Under the pieces are notes generated by a model. That model was not told where the DNA came from. It saw only the letters and a program-made list of their open reading frames with translations, and made no database searches. This document shows, piece by piece, positions 41,449-50,839 of a DNA stretch of 64,000 nt; within the stretch, counting starts at the first letter, position 1; each line of letters starts with the position of its first letter. The DNA comes from JACRAV01 sp964571235 (lineage in GTDB: Bacteria; Zixibacteria; MSB-5A5; GN15; FEB-12), in assembly GCA_964571235.1 (NCBI GenBank), contig CAZNAI010000003.1, positions 124,001 to 188,000 on the forward strand, read 5' to 3'. Both the position numbers and the translations under genes were made by a program.

Positions 41449-43812
41449 ATGCGAAAGATTCTTCTGCTCATTATTGCGGTGATCATTTTGGTCTCGCTGA
41501 CTTGGTTTCGGACAGGACATGCCCAGACACCCGATCCGGTTTTAGGCAAACGGTCCAAAGCCGAACTGGTCAAAGCATATCAGGAAAACGGCGGTGTGGC
41601 GCGCGATCTGAAAGTCAATCTCGGGACAAACCAGGGGCTTTCCAATTCGCTTAACCCGCAACAGTATGCCTCACCAGAACTTTTTGATACATCGAGCATG
41701 CGACCCGATACGATGGTGTTTCAGTCCAAGCCGACCACCTATCCGACACACTCGACAAAAATCCCGTTCGATTCACTCAAGCCGTTTGGCCAGGTGCTGT
41801 TCAATTCGCCGCGAGAGACAACTCCGCCGGTTGAGATGGCCGCCGCATCCGATTATCTGCTGGGTCCGGGAGACAATCTGGTCATGCGCCTGCTTGGCCG
41901 CTCGGAAAACGAATACAATTTGACAGTCGACCGCGAGGGGAAAGTGTATATCCCGCGAGTTGGCGAACTGGTGGTCTGGGGACTGACGGTCGATGCCTTC
42001 AAGCGAACCGCCGAGCAGAAACTGGCCGCGGTTTACACCGATTTTCAAATCACTGTCTCACTTGGGAAAATCCGTTCGATTCGAATTTACCTGACCGGTG
42101 AAGTCCGCTTCCCGGGCGCATACACCGTTTCTTCACTCACGTCGCTGTTCAATGCTTTGTATTTGGCGGGCGGGCCGACCGTCAACGGTTCGATGCGCGA
42201 TATCCGTCTGATGCGTTCAGGCAAGGCAGTCGCAACCGTTGATCTCTATCGTTTTCTCTTAGTTGGCGACAATACTTCCGATGTCCGCCTTGAAACCGGC
42301 GACGCGATTTTTGTTCCGGTGGCTGGACCGCGGGTGGCGATTCGCGGCGAGATCAGGCGACCGGCTATTTATGAAATCCGCCCCGATGAGACCATCACCA
42401 GTTTGTTATCGCTCTCAGGAAATCCGACCGCAGAAGCGCATCTTGAGCGGGTCATGCTCGAACGCATTGCGGCAGGCGATCAACGGCAAGTCATTGATCT
42501 AAACCTCGAACCGCAACACACACCGGTCAGCACCGAAAAGCTCACCGATGGCGACAGAGTTACAGTCTACTCAATGTTCGATGCCCGCAAGAATACTGTG
42601 GGAATATTTGGAAAAGTGAAGCACCCTGGGTATTACCAGAAAACTGAGTCAACGCGCATCTCCGATCTTTTGGGGCAGGGCCAGCTACAGGACTTTGACG
42701 TTCACTTGGACCGGGCCAACATATTCCGCCGGCACTCCGACTGGCGAACCGAAATTGTAGCGGTCAATTTGCGCGCGGTACTCACCGGGGACACTTCTGC
42801 CAACATTCTGCTCAGTGATCGTGACTCGCTTGAGATCTATTCGATTCAAGACCTGAAATGGAAAAAGTCGGTTCAGATCATGGGGGAAGTACAGACACCC
42901 GGCATGTATCCGCTCTACGACAATATGACTGCCGCCGATCTTGTCTTTCTGGCCGGATCGTATACCCGTTCGGCCGCAACCGTAACCGGCGAACTGGCTC
43001 GACTCGATTCGCTTGGGAATGTGGCGATTTCGCGGGTTGACCTGGCCTCGAGCGACGGCTCCAAAGTGACCTTGCAAGATAATGACCAACTCTTTATCAG
43101 ACGCATTCCCGAGTGGCAACTGCACCGAACCATCTCTCTCGACGGCGAGATTGCCTTCCCCGGTGAATATGTGCTTTCCGATCACGAAGAAACGCTCTAT
43201 GACATGCTCAACCGGGCCGGTGGATTCACCGCGACCGCTTTTCCAAGCGGGATCATTCTGCAACGCCCCTCGATTGCGAAGACAATCGACCGGATGCAGA
43301 TCGGTGCGGTGCTGGATAAGTCCAACCCGATTATCAGAGACACACTCGGCAATCTGACCCGAAGCAAAGTATTTGAGCTGGACACGATGTCGGTTTCCCG
43401 CATTGCCCTCGATGTCAACGCCATGCTCAAGAGCAAAGGCAAGTCGTTCAACATCACGCTCAAACCGGGCGATAAGATTTTTGTGCCGTCCATTCCGACC
43501 GGTATCAGTGTTCTCGGCGCGGTGGGCGCCAATGGCACGATCATGTACAAAGAGAACAAATCAGTGAAATATTATGTCGACCACGCCGGCAGTTTCGCCG
43601 CCGAGGCGGACAAAAAAGGCACACGCCTGATCAAGGCCAACGGAATGGTCTTTGCCGGTGGGAGCACTCTCGGCCGAAAAGTCGAGATGGGCGATGTCAT
43701 CGTGGTGCCGACAAAAGTTAAGACTGAGCGCGACTTTGGCCGAACACTCACGAGTGTTACCGGCGCCGCGGCCGGGATTCTCGGCTCGATTCTCGTGATT
43801 TCCAAGCTCTAA
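41449..43812 (+). CDS. Polysaccharide export protein with multiple SLBB domains (Wza-like)
   Basis: This protein is 787 residues from the ATG at 41449, which follows AGGAAGG by 6 bp; an upstream in-frame start would place the hydrophobic segment too far inside. After a signal anchor (MRKILLLIIAVIILVSLTW) comes the poly-export domain (about 135-225; YLLGPGDNLVMRLLG). Five to six SLBB repeats follow, each with a pattern like LTGEVRFPGAYTV or IMGEVQTPGMYPL. It should form the outer-membrane/periplasmic channel for exopolysaccharide. A terminator separates it from the next operon. It is larger than Wza (379 residues), as in similar FCB proteins. Confidence 0.9.
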   Translation: MRKILLLIIAVIILVSLTWFRTGHAQTPDPVLGKRSKAELVKAYQENGGVARDLKVNLGTNQGLSNSLNPQQYASPELFDTSSMRPDTMVFQSKPTTYPTHSTKIPFDSLKPFGQVLFNSPRETTPPVEMAAASDYLLGPGDNLVMRLLGRSENEYNLTVDREGKVYIPRVGELVVWGLTVDAFKRTAEQKLAAVYTDFQITVSLGKIRSIRIYLTGEVRFPGAYTVSSLTSLFNALYLAGGPTVNGSMRDIRLMRSGKAVATVDLYRFLLVGDNTSDVRLETGDAIFVPVAGPRVAIRGEIRRPAIYEIRPDETITSLLSLSGNPTAEAHLERVMLERIAAGDQRQVIDLNLEPQHTPVSTEKLTDGDRVTVYSMFDARKNTVGIFGKVKHPGYYQKTESTRISDLLGQGQLQDFDVHLDRANIFRRHSDWRTEIVAVNLRAVLTGDTSANILLSDRDSLEIYSIQDLKWKKSVQIMGEVQTPGMYPLYDNMTAADLVFLAGSYTRSAATVTGELARLDSLGNVAISRVDLASSDGSKVTLQDNDQLFIRRIPEWQLHRTISLDGEIAFPGEYVLSDHEETLYDMLNRAGGFTATAFPSGIILQRPSIAKTIDRMQIGAVLDKSNPIIRDTLGNLTRSKVFELDTMSVSRIALDVNAMLKSKGKSFNITLKPGDKIFVPSIPTGISVLGAVGANGTIMYKENKSVKYYVDHAGSFAAEADKKGTRLIKANGMVFAGGSTLGRKVEMGDVIVVPTKVKTERDFGRTLTSVTGAAAGILGSILVISKL

Positions 43813-43839
43813 CAAAATCCCTTTTCTCACCTTCCGACA

Positions 43840-43881
43840 CCACCGGTAGTTGCTCGCATCAACTGCCGGTGGATTTTTTTT
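43840..43881 (+). terminator. Rho-independent terminator after the export gene
   Basis: A 13-bp stem with one mismatch (from CCACCGG at 43840 to CCGGTGG at 43866-43872) is followed by eight T (43874-43881). Confidence 0.85.
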
Positions 43882-44005
43882 GTGCCGGAAACGATTTCAC
43901 TCACAGGGGGGAAGAGATGGCTCCCCTGCACCTTGCTGACCCAGTCGAACTACGCTTAACGCACTGTGTGACAACATGATACTGTGCGAATCGGTAGTGC
44001 CCACT

Positions 44006-44021
44006 TTGGCACCCGGCTTGC
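44006..44021 (+). promoter_or_regulatory. Sigma-54 promoter of the sugar-transferase operon
   Basis: TTGGCAC followed after 5 bp by TTGC, giving GG-N10-GC (GG at 44008-44009, GC at 44020-44021). A start near 44033 predicts a leader of about 70 nt before the ATG at 44105. Confidence 0.7.
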
Positions 44022-44104
44022 CATTGTCAGGGGGTGTCCGAAATGGATTCGGGCCAGCCGAACAGCCTATTGAGCTGACGGCGAAAGGAAAGAAGGATTT
44101 TCAA

Positions 44105-45172
44105 ATGTCACAGGATGTGCAGACACAGAAGAGATCGGCCGAAGAGTCGGTCACACAATTGATCGCATACAAAACCGGCGTGGTCGATTCAATGATCGGC
44201 TTGTACTCACGCTTTGAGTCGGTACTCATCGAGCTGTTTGGAGCGGGCGCGAGCGACACCGGCCGAATCATCACCGGCGGCATTGTCACACCCGAAGTGC
44301 AGTTGGCGATCGACAAAGTCGGCAAGTCGTGTATGGAAACGGTCGGCGCGTCCCCGTTCTCATCGGACATCGACGCTCTCTTGGCGGCAATCTCCAGTTC
44401 ATCCGAGACAATCTTCGTTTCAAACCCGAACCGGATTAGCGGCGCCGACTGGTCGCTTTCTGATCTTGAAGAAATTGTACAGGCTATTCCCGACGGTCTT
44501 CTAATTATCGATGAATTCTATCACGACTACTACGGCATCAGCGCCGACCCGCTTTTGACCAAGTATACCAACATCGTGATTCTGCGCTCACCGGCTCCGG
44601 CACTTGGACTGCCGGGGAATTGCGGCTACTTACTCGGCTCACCGTATGCAATTGAACGCTTGCGTCAGGCACGGGTGTTGGGGATTTCGGCCGATGTCGA
44701 CCTGACCCTGTTGACCGAGTGTGTGTACGACACCGAACGATTGTACAATCGACTTCGCACCCTCCATCAGGAAGCTCTCCGCATGATGGGAGATCTGACA
44801 CGGTTTGGTTTCCAATGTCGACTTACTCCGTTTGACCGGATGATCGTCAAAGTTGCCTCGCCGGCTCCGGCCGGTGATTTGTTAGCAAGCCGGAAAGTCG
44901 AAGTGGAAAATCTCGACGGCTACCCCGGCTTGAAAAATCAGATACGAATCGCAATCGCTGGCCCTGACAAAAACGACCGCACACTGGAAGCGTTTCGGTC
45001 GCTTGCAGAAAGTGGAATTACTTCGCGTCGCCAACCGCGGCGGACACTGGAACTCAAGCGCACTGCGGAAAAAAGTGAACTTGACGCCCTCCTGCTCCCG
45101 CCGGCTCGCAATGAACGCTTGAGTGCATATGTCACCGAAAATCCTGATCCTGAAAAAGCGGTGTCGCGATGA
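44105..45172 (+). CDS. HisC-like aminotransferase homologue without the PLP lysine
   Basis: This protein is 355 residues from the ATG at 44105 (AAGGA 8 bp upstream). It aligns with histidinol-phosphate-type fold-I aminotransferases: IFVSNPNRISGADWSLSDL (cofactor Asn region), LLIIDEFYHDYY (cofactor Asp and Tyr), then VILRSPAPALGLPGNCGYLLG where HisC has TLSKAF-x-LAGLR-x-GY. The Schiff-base lysine is Pro or Ala and the following Arg is Asn. Catalysis is therefore unlikely; a structural or sensory role in polysaccharide production is possible. It is the first gene of the sigma-54 operon and overlaps the sugar transferase by ATGA. Confidence 0.78.
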   Translation: MSQDVQTQKRSAEESVTQLIAYKTGVVDSMIGLYSRFESVLIELFGAGASDTGRIITGGIVTPEVQLAIDKVGKSCMETVGASPFSSDIDALLAAISSSSETIFVSNPNRISGADWSLSDLEEIVQAIPDGLLIIDEFYHDYYGISADPLLTKYTNIVILRSPAPALGLPGNCGYLLGSPYAIERLRQARVLGISADVDLTLLTECVYDTERLYNRLRTLHQEALRMMGDLTRFGFQCRLTPFDRMIVKVASPAPAGDLLASRKVEVENLDGYPGLKNQIRIAIAGPDKNDRTLEAFRSLAESGITSRRQPRRTLELKRTAEKSELDALLLPPARNERLSAYVTENPDPEKAVSR

Positions 45173-46719
45173 TCGAGCCTTCTGCGCCGGTCATCGACGA
45201 ACACTTCGATCGACCAACCAATTCGAATCGAGTCGACATACGCCAATTGGTCTCAGAGCCGTTGCCGGCCGAATCTGCTGAACACGTCACGCGAGATTCA
45301 CAAGCGACCGGGCGCACTGGCCACTTCGGTCGAACTCTATCGCTGATTTCCTGTGGGCAGATCGGGATGGCGGTTGTCTCGGTCGGCGCGATCTGGCTGA
45401 GCTTATTGGTGTTTCCCGGCGCAAATGAATCATTACTTATTGCCACCACTCTGCTTCTGACTGTGCGGCTGGTCTATGTACTCACGCGCGGTCCGGAGCC
45501 GGTCTTAACCCGGTTTCTGGTTCGCAAAACAGTTCGACGCACATTGGTTGACGAAGCGAAAATCTCCACCGGTGTATTCGCCGCCGCCTTTTTTCTAGGT
45601 GGTGCGCTTTCACCCCAGGAATTAGTTACGTTCGCGATTGCCAATGCGGCATTGCAAATTGGGCATCTGGGTTACTCCAGAATTGTTCTTCGGCAACTGT
45701 CCCAGCAGACTCAGCGTCAACCGCGCTCGATACGCACTTCTCGCACAGCAATCGTAATAGGATCCGGCGCACAAGCAACAGCCGCCGCCGACCTGATACT
45801 CGACTCGCCGGAACTTGATACCAAACTGATAGGATTCTTGGACTGGCGGCGAGCCGACTTGTGGCGCTACCGCGATGTCCCACTCATTGGGCATCCGGAC
45901 CGTCTGGCAGAAATCATCGCCGGGGGACAAGTCGACGCAATCTTGATTGCTGTTGAACCTTGCGATCTGGTCGCCACCCAATCGATATTGGCCAAAGCCG
46001 AGGAAATGGGTGTGAACAGTTATCTGCTCAGTGAAATACATTCCCCCGATGTCGCGGTGCTTCGTCCGGAGTTTCTGGGCGGTAAACCGGCGCTGGTTTG
46101 GCGACATGTCAAAGAGAGCCGGACCGCGATTTTCACCAAGCTATTCCTGGATCGATTGGGTGGGTTGCTCGCGCTCATTGTCGCTTCGCCCATCATGCTT
46201 GCGACCGCACTGGCAGTAAAAATCGATTCCCGAGGGCCGGTCTTTTTCAAACAAATCAGGTGTGGGCTCAATGGCCGCACGTTTGAGCTTTACAAATTCC
46301 GTACGATGGTGGCCGACGCTGAGCAAAAGAAAGCCGATTTACTCAATCAAAACGAAATGAGCGGGCCGGTGTTCAAACTTCGCTCGGACCCCCGCATGAC
46401 CAGAGTCGGCCGACTTTTGCGCAAATACTCCATCGATGAACTCCCGCAACTTTTCAATATCATCAAAGGCGACATGTCGCTAGTTGGGCCGCGGCCGCCG
46501 CTTCCGAAAGAAGTAGTGAAATACGAACCGTGGCAACGCCGTAAACTCTCCATCAAGCCGGGTTTGACTTGCATCTGGCAGGTATCCGGACGGAACTCCA
46601 TCGATTTCGAACAATGGATGCGGATGGACCTTGAGTATATCGATCACTGGTCACTTTGGCTCGACGCCAAGATATTGGTTCGTACTATTCCGACAGTTCT
46701 CAAGGGGACCGGTATGTGA
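45169..46719 (+). CDS. Exopolysaccharide polyprenyl glycosylphosphotransferase (WbaP/WcaJ-like)
   Basis: This 516-residue enzyme starts sugar-repeat assembly by moving a sugar-1-phosphate onto undecaprenyl phosphate. It has about four N-terminal membrane helices (about 45-165), a CoA-binding-like middle domain (about 185-305) and the C-terminal bacterial sugar transferase domain (about 330-516). Visible motifs are KRIR-like FKQIRCGLNGRTFELYKFRTM, LRKYSIDELPQLFNIIKGDMS, LVGPRPPLP and PGLTCIWQVSGRN. It overlaps the upstream aminotransferase-like gene by 4 bp, and the Wzi-like gene follows by about 50 bp. Confidence 0.93.
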   Translation: MIEPSAPVIDEHFDRPTNSNRVDIRQLVSEPLPAESAEHVTRDSQATGRTGHFGRTLSLISCGQIGMAVVSVGAIWLSLLVFPGANESLLIATTLLLTVRLVYVLTRGPEPVLTRFLVRKTVRRTLVDEAKISTGVFAAAFFLGGALSPQELVTFAIANAALQIGHLGYSRIVLRQLSQQTQRQPRSIRTSRTAIVIGSGAQATAAADLILDSPELDTKLIGFLDWRRADLWRYRDVPLIGHPDRLAEIIAGGQVDAILIAVEPCDLVATQSILAKAEEMGVNSYLLSEIHSPDVAVLRPEFLGGKPALVWRHVKESRTAIFTKLFLDRLGGLLALIVASPIMLATALAVKIDSRGPVFFKQIRCGLNGRTFELYKFRTMVADAEQKKADLLNQNEMSGPVFKLRSDPRMTRVGRLLRKYSIDELPQLFNIIKGDMSLVGPRPPLPKEVVKYEPWQRRKLSIKPGLTCIWQVSGRNSIDFEQWMRMDLEYIDHWSLWLDAKILVRTIPTVLKGTGM

Positions 46720-46770
46720 GTCCCATTGGGACTTTTGGCGTTGCGTTTTTGTACCGAGTCTGGTTAGAAC

Positions 46771-48228
46771 ATGAAGACAGCAAAGGCAATATGCTGCGGG
46801 GGAGCTATTGGAGTAGTATGGCTGAGTTCATTGTTAGCCGCACCGCTACCAGTCGGTCAACGCGAATGCGATTTTGTATACGACCGCCTGGAACTCGCCG
46901 AGTTGTTCGACCGAAGTCCTTTTGACTATCAACTGGGGCCGTACAATTCGTTTGACTCCATTAACCAGATATTCCCCTTTGCCTCGCGCAATACTCTCAA
47001 CGACAAACAAATTCATTTGTTTGGCTTTGCCAGTGAGCAATTCAGTGCCTCGAAGGACCGTCGCGGTCGAATGTACGCCACTTTGCGAGGTGGATTTGCG
47101 GCACAGCCGCTTTCGCGTTTGTCCGTCATCGGGCAATATTCTCTCGACGAATCCAAGGCGCGTGACCCGCTGTACACCGGAAAAAAGTGGCGGGGTTTCG
47201 CCGGCGATATCGATCTGGCCTTTGTGCAGTATTCAACGCGCAAACTCAATGTTACCTTCGGGAGGTTCAGTTCGTTTTGGGGTGTCCGGCATTCATTGAT
47301 ACTCGGTGCGAATGCGCATCTCGACGGATTCGGATATTCGCTCAAACTCGGCCGACTCACTTTTTCCTACCGATTCGGACAATTGGCTCAGGACTCGATC
47401 GGGTCGGACACAACTACCCAGTGGCCCAATAGATTTCTGGCCGCCCATCGTGTTGATCTGCACGCGAGCGGTGCGCTTCGTGTTGGATTATTCGAATCAG
47501 TGGTCTTTGGCGGGCCAGGGCGCTCACCAGAATTCTCATACCTGAACCCGATCATATTTTACCATGGCTCACAGTTGAACGATAATGTCAATGACAACAC
47601 CATTGTCGGCGCCGATTTCACGTGGAAACCCAAAGCAGGGCTTAAGCTCTATGGTCAAATAGCGATCGACGATATTCAACTCGATCACAAATCACAGGGG
47701 GATGAAGAACCGGCCGAATATGCGTTGACTCTCGGTGCGTATGCCGCATCCCACTCGCGAAAACTCGACACCCGTATTGAATACACCCGTGTGACTAACC
47801 GGACATACAATCAGATTCTCCCGCGCAACAGGTATGTGAACGGACATGAGCCAATCGCCGACGTCTCGGGAAACGACTACGACCTTCTTTCTGTAGAGTG
47901 TGCCAAATGGTTCTCCCCAAATCTGCGCTCGCGCCTCAATTTGTCGTATCGACAACAGGGGGAAGGGAGCATCATGGCGCCATTTGATCAGCCTTGGCTG
48001 GATATTGCCGGAAATTATTCCGAGCCGTTTCCTACCGGCACAGTCGAGCGAACTTTGGCTTTGTCGCTTGGTATGGGTGGATTCCTCAATTCAGTTGTAT
48101 TCCTCGACGCCGACGCCGGACTTTCGCGGGTGGTGAATTATGATCATACCCCCGGCGATAAGCGAACCCTGCCGTTTATTGCCGGGTATCTTTCGCTCTA
48201 TTTCTCAAAGATTGTCGGATTGGATTAA
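46771..48228 (+). CDS. Wzi-like capsule assembly outer-membrane protein
   Basis: This 485-residue protein has a signal peptide (about 1-23). The pattern of repeated amphipathic strands, GRFSSFWGVRHSLILGANAHLDGFGYSLKLGRLTFSYRFGQL (residues described, not quoted in full) and SYLNPIIFYHGSQLNDNVNDN, matches the Wzi family. These barrels tether capsule or exopolysaccharide to the outer surface. It is the last gene of the sigma-54 operon and ends just before a repeat-rich gap. Confidence 0.82.
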   Translation: MKTAKAICCGGAIGVVWLSSLLAAPLPVGQRECDFVYDRLELAELFDRSPFDYQLGPYNSFDSINQIFPFASRNTLNDKQIHLFGFASEQFSASKDRRGRMYATLRGGFAAQPLSRLSVIGQYSLDESKARDPLYTGKKWRGFAGDIDLAFVQYSTRKLNVTFGRFSSFWGVRHSLILGANAHLDGFGYSLKLGRLTFSYRFGQLAQDSIGSDTTTQWPNRFLAAHRVDLHASGALRVGLFESVVFGGPGRSPEFSYLNPIIFYHGSQLNDNVNDNTIVGADFTWKPKAGLKLYGQIAIDDIQLDHKSQGDEEPAEYALTLGAYAASHSRKLDTRIEYTRVTNRTYNQILPRNRYVNGHEPIADVSGNDYDLLSVECAKWFSPNLRSRLNLSYRQQGEGSIMAPFDQPWLDIAGNYSEPFPTGTVERTLALSLGMGGFLNSVVFLDADAGLSRVVNYDHTPGDKRTLPFIAGYLSLYFSKIVGLD

Positions 48229-48628
48229 ACTCGTGGCGTCAGGCCTCCCGGCCTGACGCGTACTTGCTCTTCGGGTGTCAGGGCAGGAGCCCTGACACCA
48301 CATTTGAATCACAAGAAAAGTCACCCTGAGCTTGTCGAAGGGTGAGAAGTGTGTAGTGAAACAGGCTTCGACAGGCTCAGCCTGACTTGTTTTGTACCTC
48401 AGATATTTACCTCGAGTCACCCTGAGCTTGTCGAAGGGTGAAGTGGCCGACCGACGAAAGAGAGTTTCGTCAGTTCCTTCCTCGCCTTCAGGCGAGGTGA
48501 GAACTGACGAGCGTGTCAGGTCTCGCCACGGCCAGGGCCGTGGACTAGGACCTGACACAACGCATTGTATCTTTCGTAATTCCCCGTGCTAGTTTCTTTG
48601 TGATCCTTTATACTTCCATCGCGGACCG
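48229..48628. repeat. Dense cluster of palindromes, no gene
   Basis: Eight inverted repeats in 400 bp: GCGTCAGGC/GCCTGACGC (48236-48259), GTGTCAGGG/CCCTGACAC (48275-48298), two identical 25-mers of the CCCTGAGC...CGAAGGG type (48321-48345 and 48417-48441), a reversed relative (48362-48382), GTCAGTTC/GAACTGAC with CCTCGCCT nested inside (48469-48508), and GTGTCAGGTC/GACCTGACAC with CCACGGC nested inside (48513-48558). None has the GTAG leader. No ORF is convincing. Confidence 0.75.
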
Positions 48629-50749
48629 ATGAAATCGATATCGTCTACAGTGGCAATATTAGTGTGTGCTCTGGCGATAATCGCACCGTCCGTGAATACA
48701 AAGATGAATCAACCGCCCGAACATACCAATCATTTGGTCGGCGAAAACTCGCCGTATCTGCTTTCCCACGCCCACAATCCGGTCGACTGGTATCCGTGGG
48801 GGGACGAGGCAATCGCTAAAGCGCGGGCCGAACAGAAACCGATCTTTCTTTCTATCGGGTACTCCGCCTGCCATTGGTGCCATGTCATGGAGCGGGAATC
48901 ATTTGAAAACGGCGGCATCGCCGCTTTCTTGAATGAGCACTTTATCAGTATCAAGGTTGACCGCGAGCAACGCCCCGACTTGGATAATGTCTACATGGCC
49001 TTCACTCAGGCGATGTCCGGTTCGGGGGGCTGGCCGATGTCGGTCTTTCTCACTCCCGATCTCAAACCGTTTTTCGCCGGGACCTATTTCCCTCCCGAGG
49101 ACCGGTACGGCCGTCCGGGCTTTTCTCACATACTTAGCGAAATTGCTTCGGCCTGGCGCGACAATCGCGATCAGGTGGTGGAGTCATCAAAAGCCATCAC
49201 CGACGAACTCTGGCGGCACTTATCGAAAGATACCGGACAGTCTATCCTTACGCGCGACTTGGTGGCGCAGGGGGCCAGCGCGGTTATGCAGATGTACGAC
49301 TCAATCCACGGCGGCATTGGTGGTGCGCCGAAATTTCCGCACACACAGGAGCTTTCGCTTCTACTTCGCCGATACAAAGCAACCGGCGATCTGACTTTCA
49401 AAAGCGCAGTCGAGAAATCGCTCACTGCCATGATGCGCGGGGGAATCTACGATCAACTCGGCGGCGGGTTTGCCCGCTACGCGACCGACCGTGCCTGGCT
49501 CGTGCCACACTTTGAGAAAATGCTCTACGACAACGCGCTGTTGGTTTGTCTTTATGCCGAGGGCTGGCAGGTAACCAAAAATGAATCATATCGGCGGATT
49601 GTGCGCGAGACGCTGGATTTTGTGCTTCGTGAGTTGACTGACGCAAAAGGTGGATTCTATTCGGCGCTCGACGCCGACTCCGAAGGCGAAGAAGGCAAAT
49701 TCTACGTATGGTCCAAAAGCGAGATCGAATCGATTCTCGGTCCGGACTCTGAGATTATCTCCAAATACTATAACGTCACGGATAGCGGAAACTTCGAAGG
49801 CCACAACATTCTCAATCTCACCGCCGAATCAGAAAGAGTCGCCGCCGAAACACCGCAATTTGATGCTATTCTCACCCGCGCTAAGTCGGCGCTCATGTCC
49901 ACACGCGACAAGCGTGTTCGGCCATTGACAGATGACAAAGTGTTGACGTCATGGAGCGGCCTTTTTCTCTCAGCGCTGTGTAAAGGGTATCAGATTACCG
50001 GTGACCAAAAGTATCTCAAAGCGGCCGTCACCAACGCCCAATTTGTGCGCGATAGTTTGTATCGCGAGAGCAACCTGACTCACTCCTGGCGCGAGGGGAA
50101 ACATTCCAGCGGTCAGTTTCTTGAAGACTACTCGTATTATTTGCGTGGCCTGCTCGATCTGTACGAATCCCATTCTTCGCCTGATAACGAACAATGGTTG
50201 ACATTTGCAGTCAGTCTGGCCGATCGGGCGACAGCGCTCTTTGTCGATGACCACGGCGTCATTTATCTGCGTGAACCAAACCAGGCCGATCTGATTTTGC
50301 GGCCGAAAGACGAAGAGGACGGCGCATTGCCGTCGCCCGGATCCATGTTGATAGCATCGCTCTTCAAATTGAATCGCATGACCGGAAGCGAAAAGTATCT
50401 GCACACCGCCGAAAACTCCCTGCGCCAACTCTCGGGGAAAATAGCCAAGTATCCGGGGATGATGACCTCCGCCCTTTTCGCCCTCGACTATTGGATCAGC
50501 GACAAGTTCGAGATTGTCTTAATCGGCGACAGCCCCGAGCGCGACAAGATGCTCGCTGAAGTATACAGCCGCTACTTGCCGAATCGAATTGTTGCGTCGA
50601 GTGTGACTGGAATATCCGAACTATCTCCGCTGTTTGAAGGTCGCAATGCCGAATCAGAAGAAGCGAGAGCATTTGTCTGCAAGAACTCAGTCTGCCGATT
50701 GCCGGTCACGACCGCCGAGGAATTGAAATTGCAGTTGGATGGTTTGTAG
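48629..50749 (+). CDS. DUF255 thioredoxin-fold / glucosidase-like protein (YyaL, SPATA20 family)
   Basis: This 706-residue protein has a signal peptide at the N-terminus (about 1-24). A thioredoxin-like domain (about 35-190) follows, with the family signature LVGENSPYLLSHAHNPVDWY and the Cys81-His-Trp-Cys84 redox-like motif (SACHWCHVME). The C-terminal half is an (alpha/alpha)6 barrel related to N-acylglucosamine epimerases (GGFARYATDRAWLVPHFEKML is typical). The cellular role is unknown. Periplasmic location is implied by the signal. A REP pair begins 8 bp after the stop. Confidence 0.9.
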   Translation: MKSISSTVAILVCALAIIAPSVNTKMNQPPEHTNHLVGENSPYLLSHAHNPVDWYPWGDEAIAKARAEQKPIFLSIGYSACHWCHVMERESFENGGIAAFLNEHFISIKVDREQRPDLDNVYMAFTQAMSGSGGWPMSVFLTPDLKPFFAGTYFPPEDRYGRPGFSHILSEIASAWRDNRDQVVESSKAITDELWRHLSKDTGQSILTRDLVAQGASAVMQMYDSIHGGIGGAPKFPHTQELSLLLRRYKATGDLTFKSAVEKSLTAMMRGGIYDQLGGGFARYATDRAWLVPHFEKMLYDNALLVCLYAEGWQVTKNESYRRIVRETLDFVLRELTDAKGGFYSALDADSEGEEGKFYVWSKSEIESILGPDSEIISKYYNVTDSGNFEGHNILNLTAESERVAAETPQFDAILTRAKSALMSTRDKRVRPLTDDKVLTSWSGLFLSALCKGYQITGDQKYLKAAVTNAQFVRDSLYRESNLTHSWREGKHSSGQFLEDYSYYLRGLLDLYESHSSPDNEQWLTFAVSLADRATALFVDDHGVIYLREPNQADLILRPKDEEDGALPSPGSMLIASLFKLNRMTGSEKYLHTAENSLRQLSGKIAKYPGMMTSALFALDYWISDKFEIVLIGDSPERDKMLAEVYSRYLPNRIVASSVTGISELSPLFEGRNAESEEARAFVCKNSVCRLPVTTAEELKLQLDGL

Positions 50750-50756
50750 GGTCCCC

Positions 50757-50830
50757 GTAGGTCAATCCCGTCTTCGGGGTTGACACTTAACAGCCAACGG
50801 CTGTCACCCGCGAAGACGCGAGTGACCTAC
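50757..50830. repeat. Inverted REP pair (BIME-like) after the yyaL-type gene
   Basis: Plus REP: GTAG (50757-50760), arms GTCAATCCC and GGGGTTGAC. Minus REP: GTAG (50830-50827), arms GTCACTCGC and GCGGGTGAC. It is a close copy of the pair at 33524-33600 with a different spacer. Confidence 0.82.
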
Positions 50831-50839
50831 GTTGGAGTC

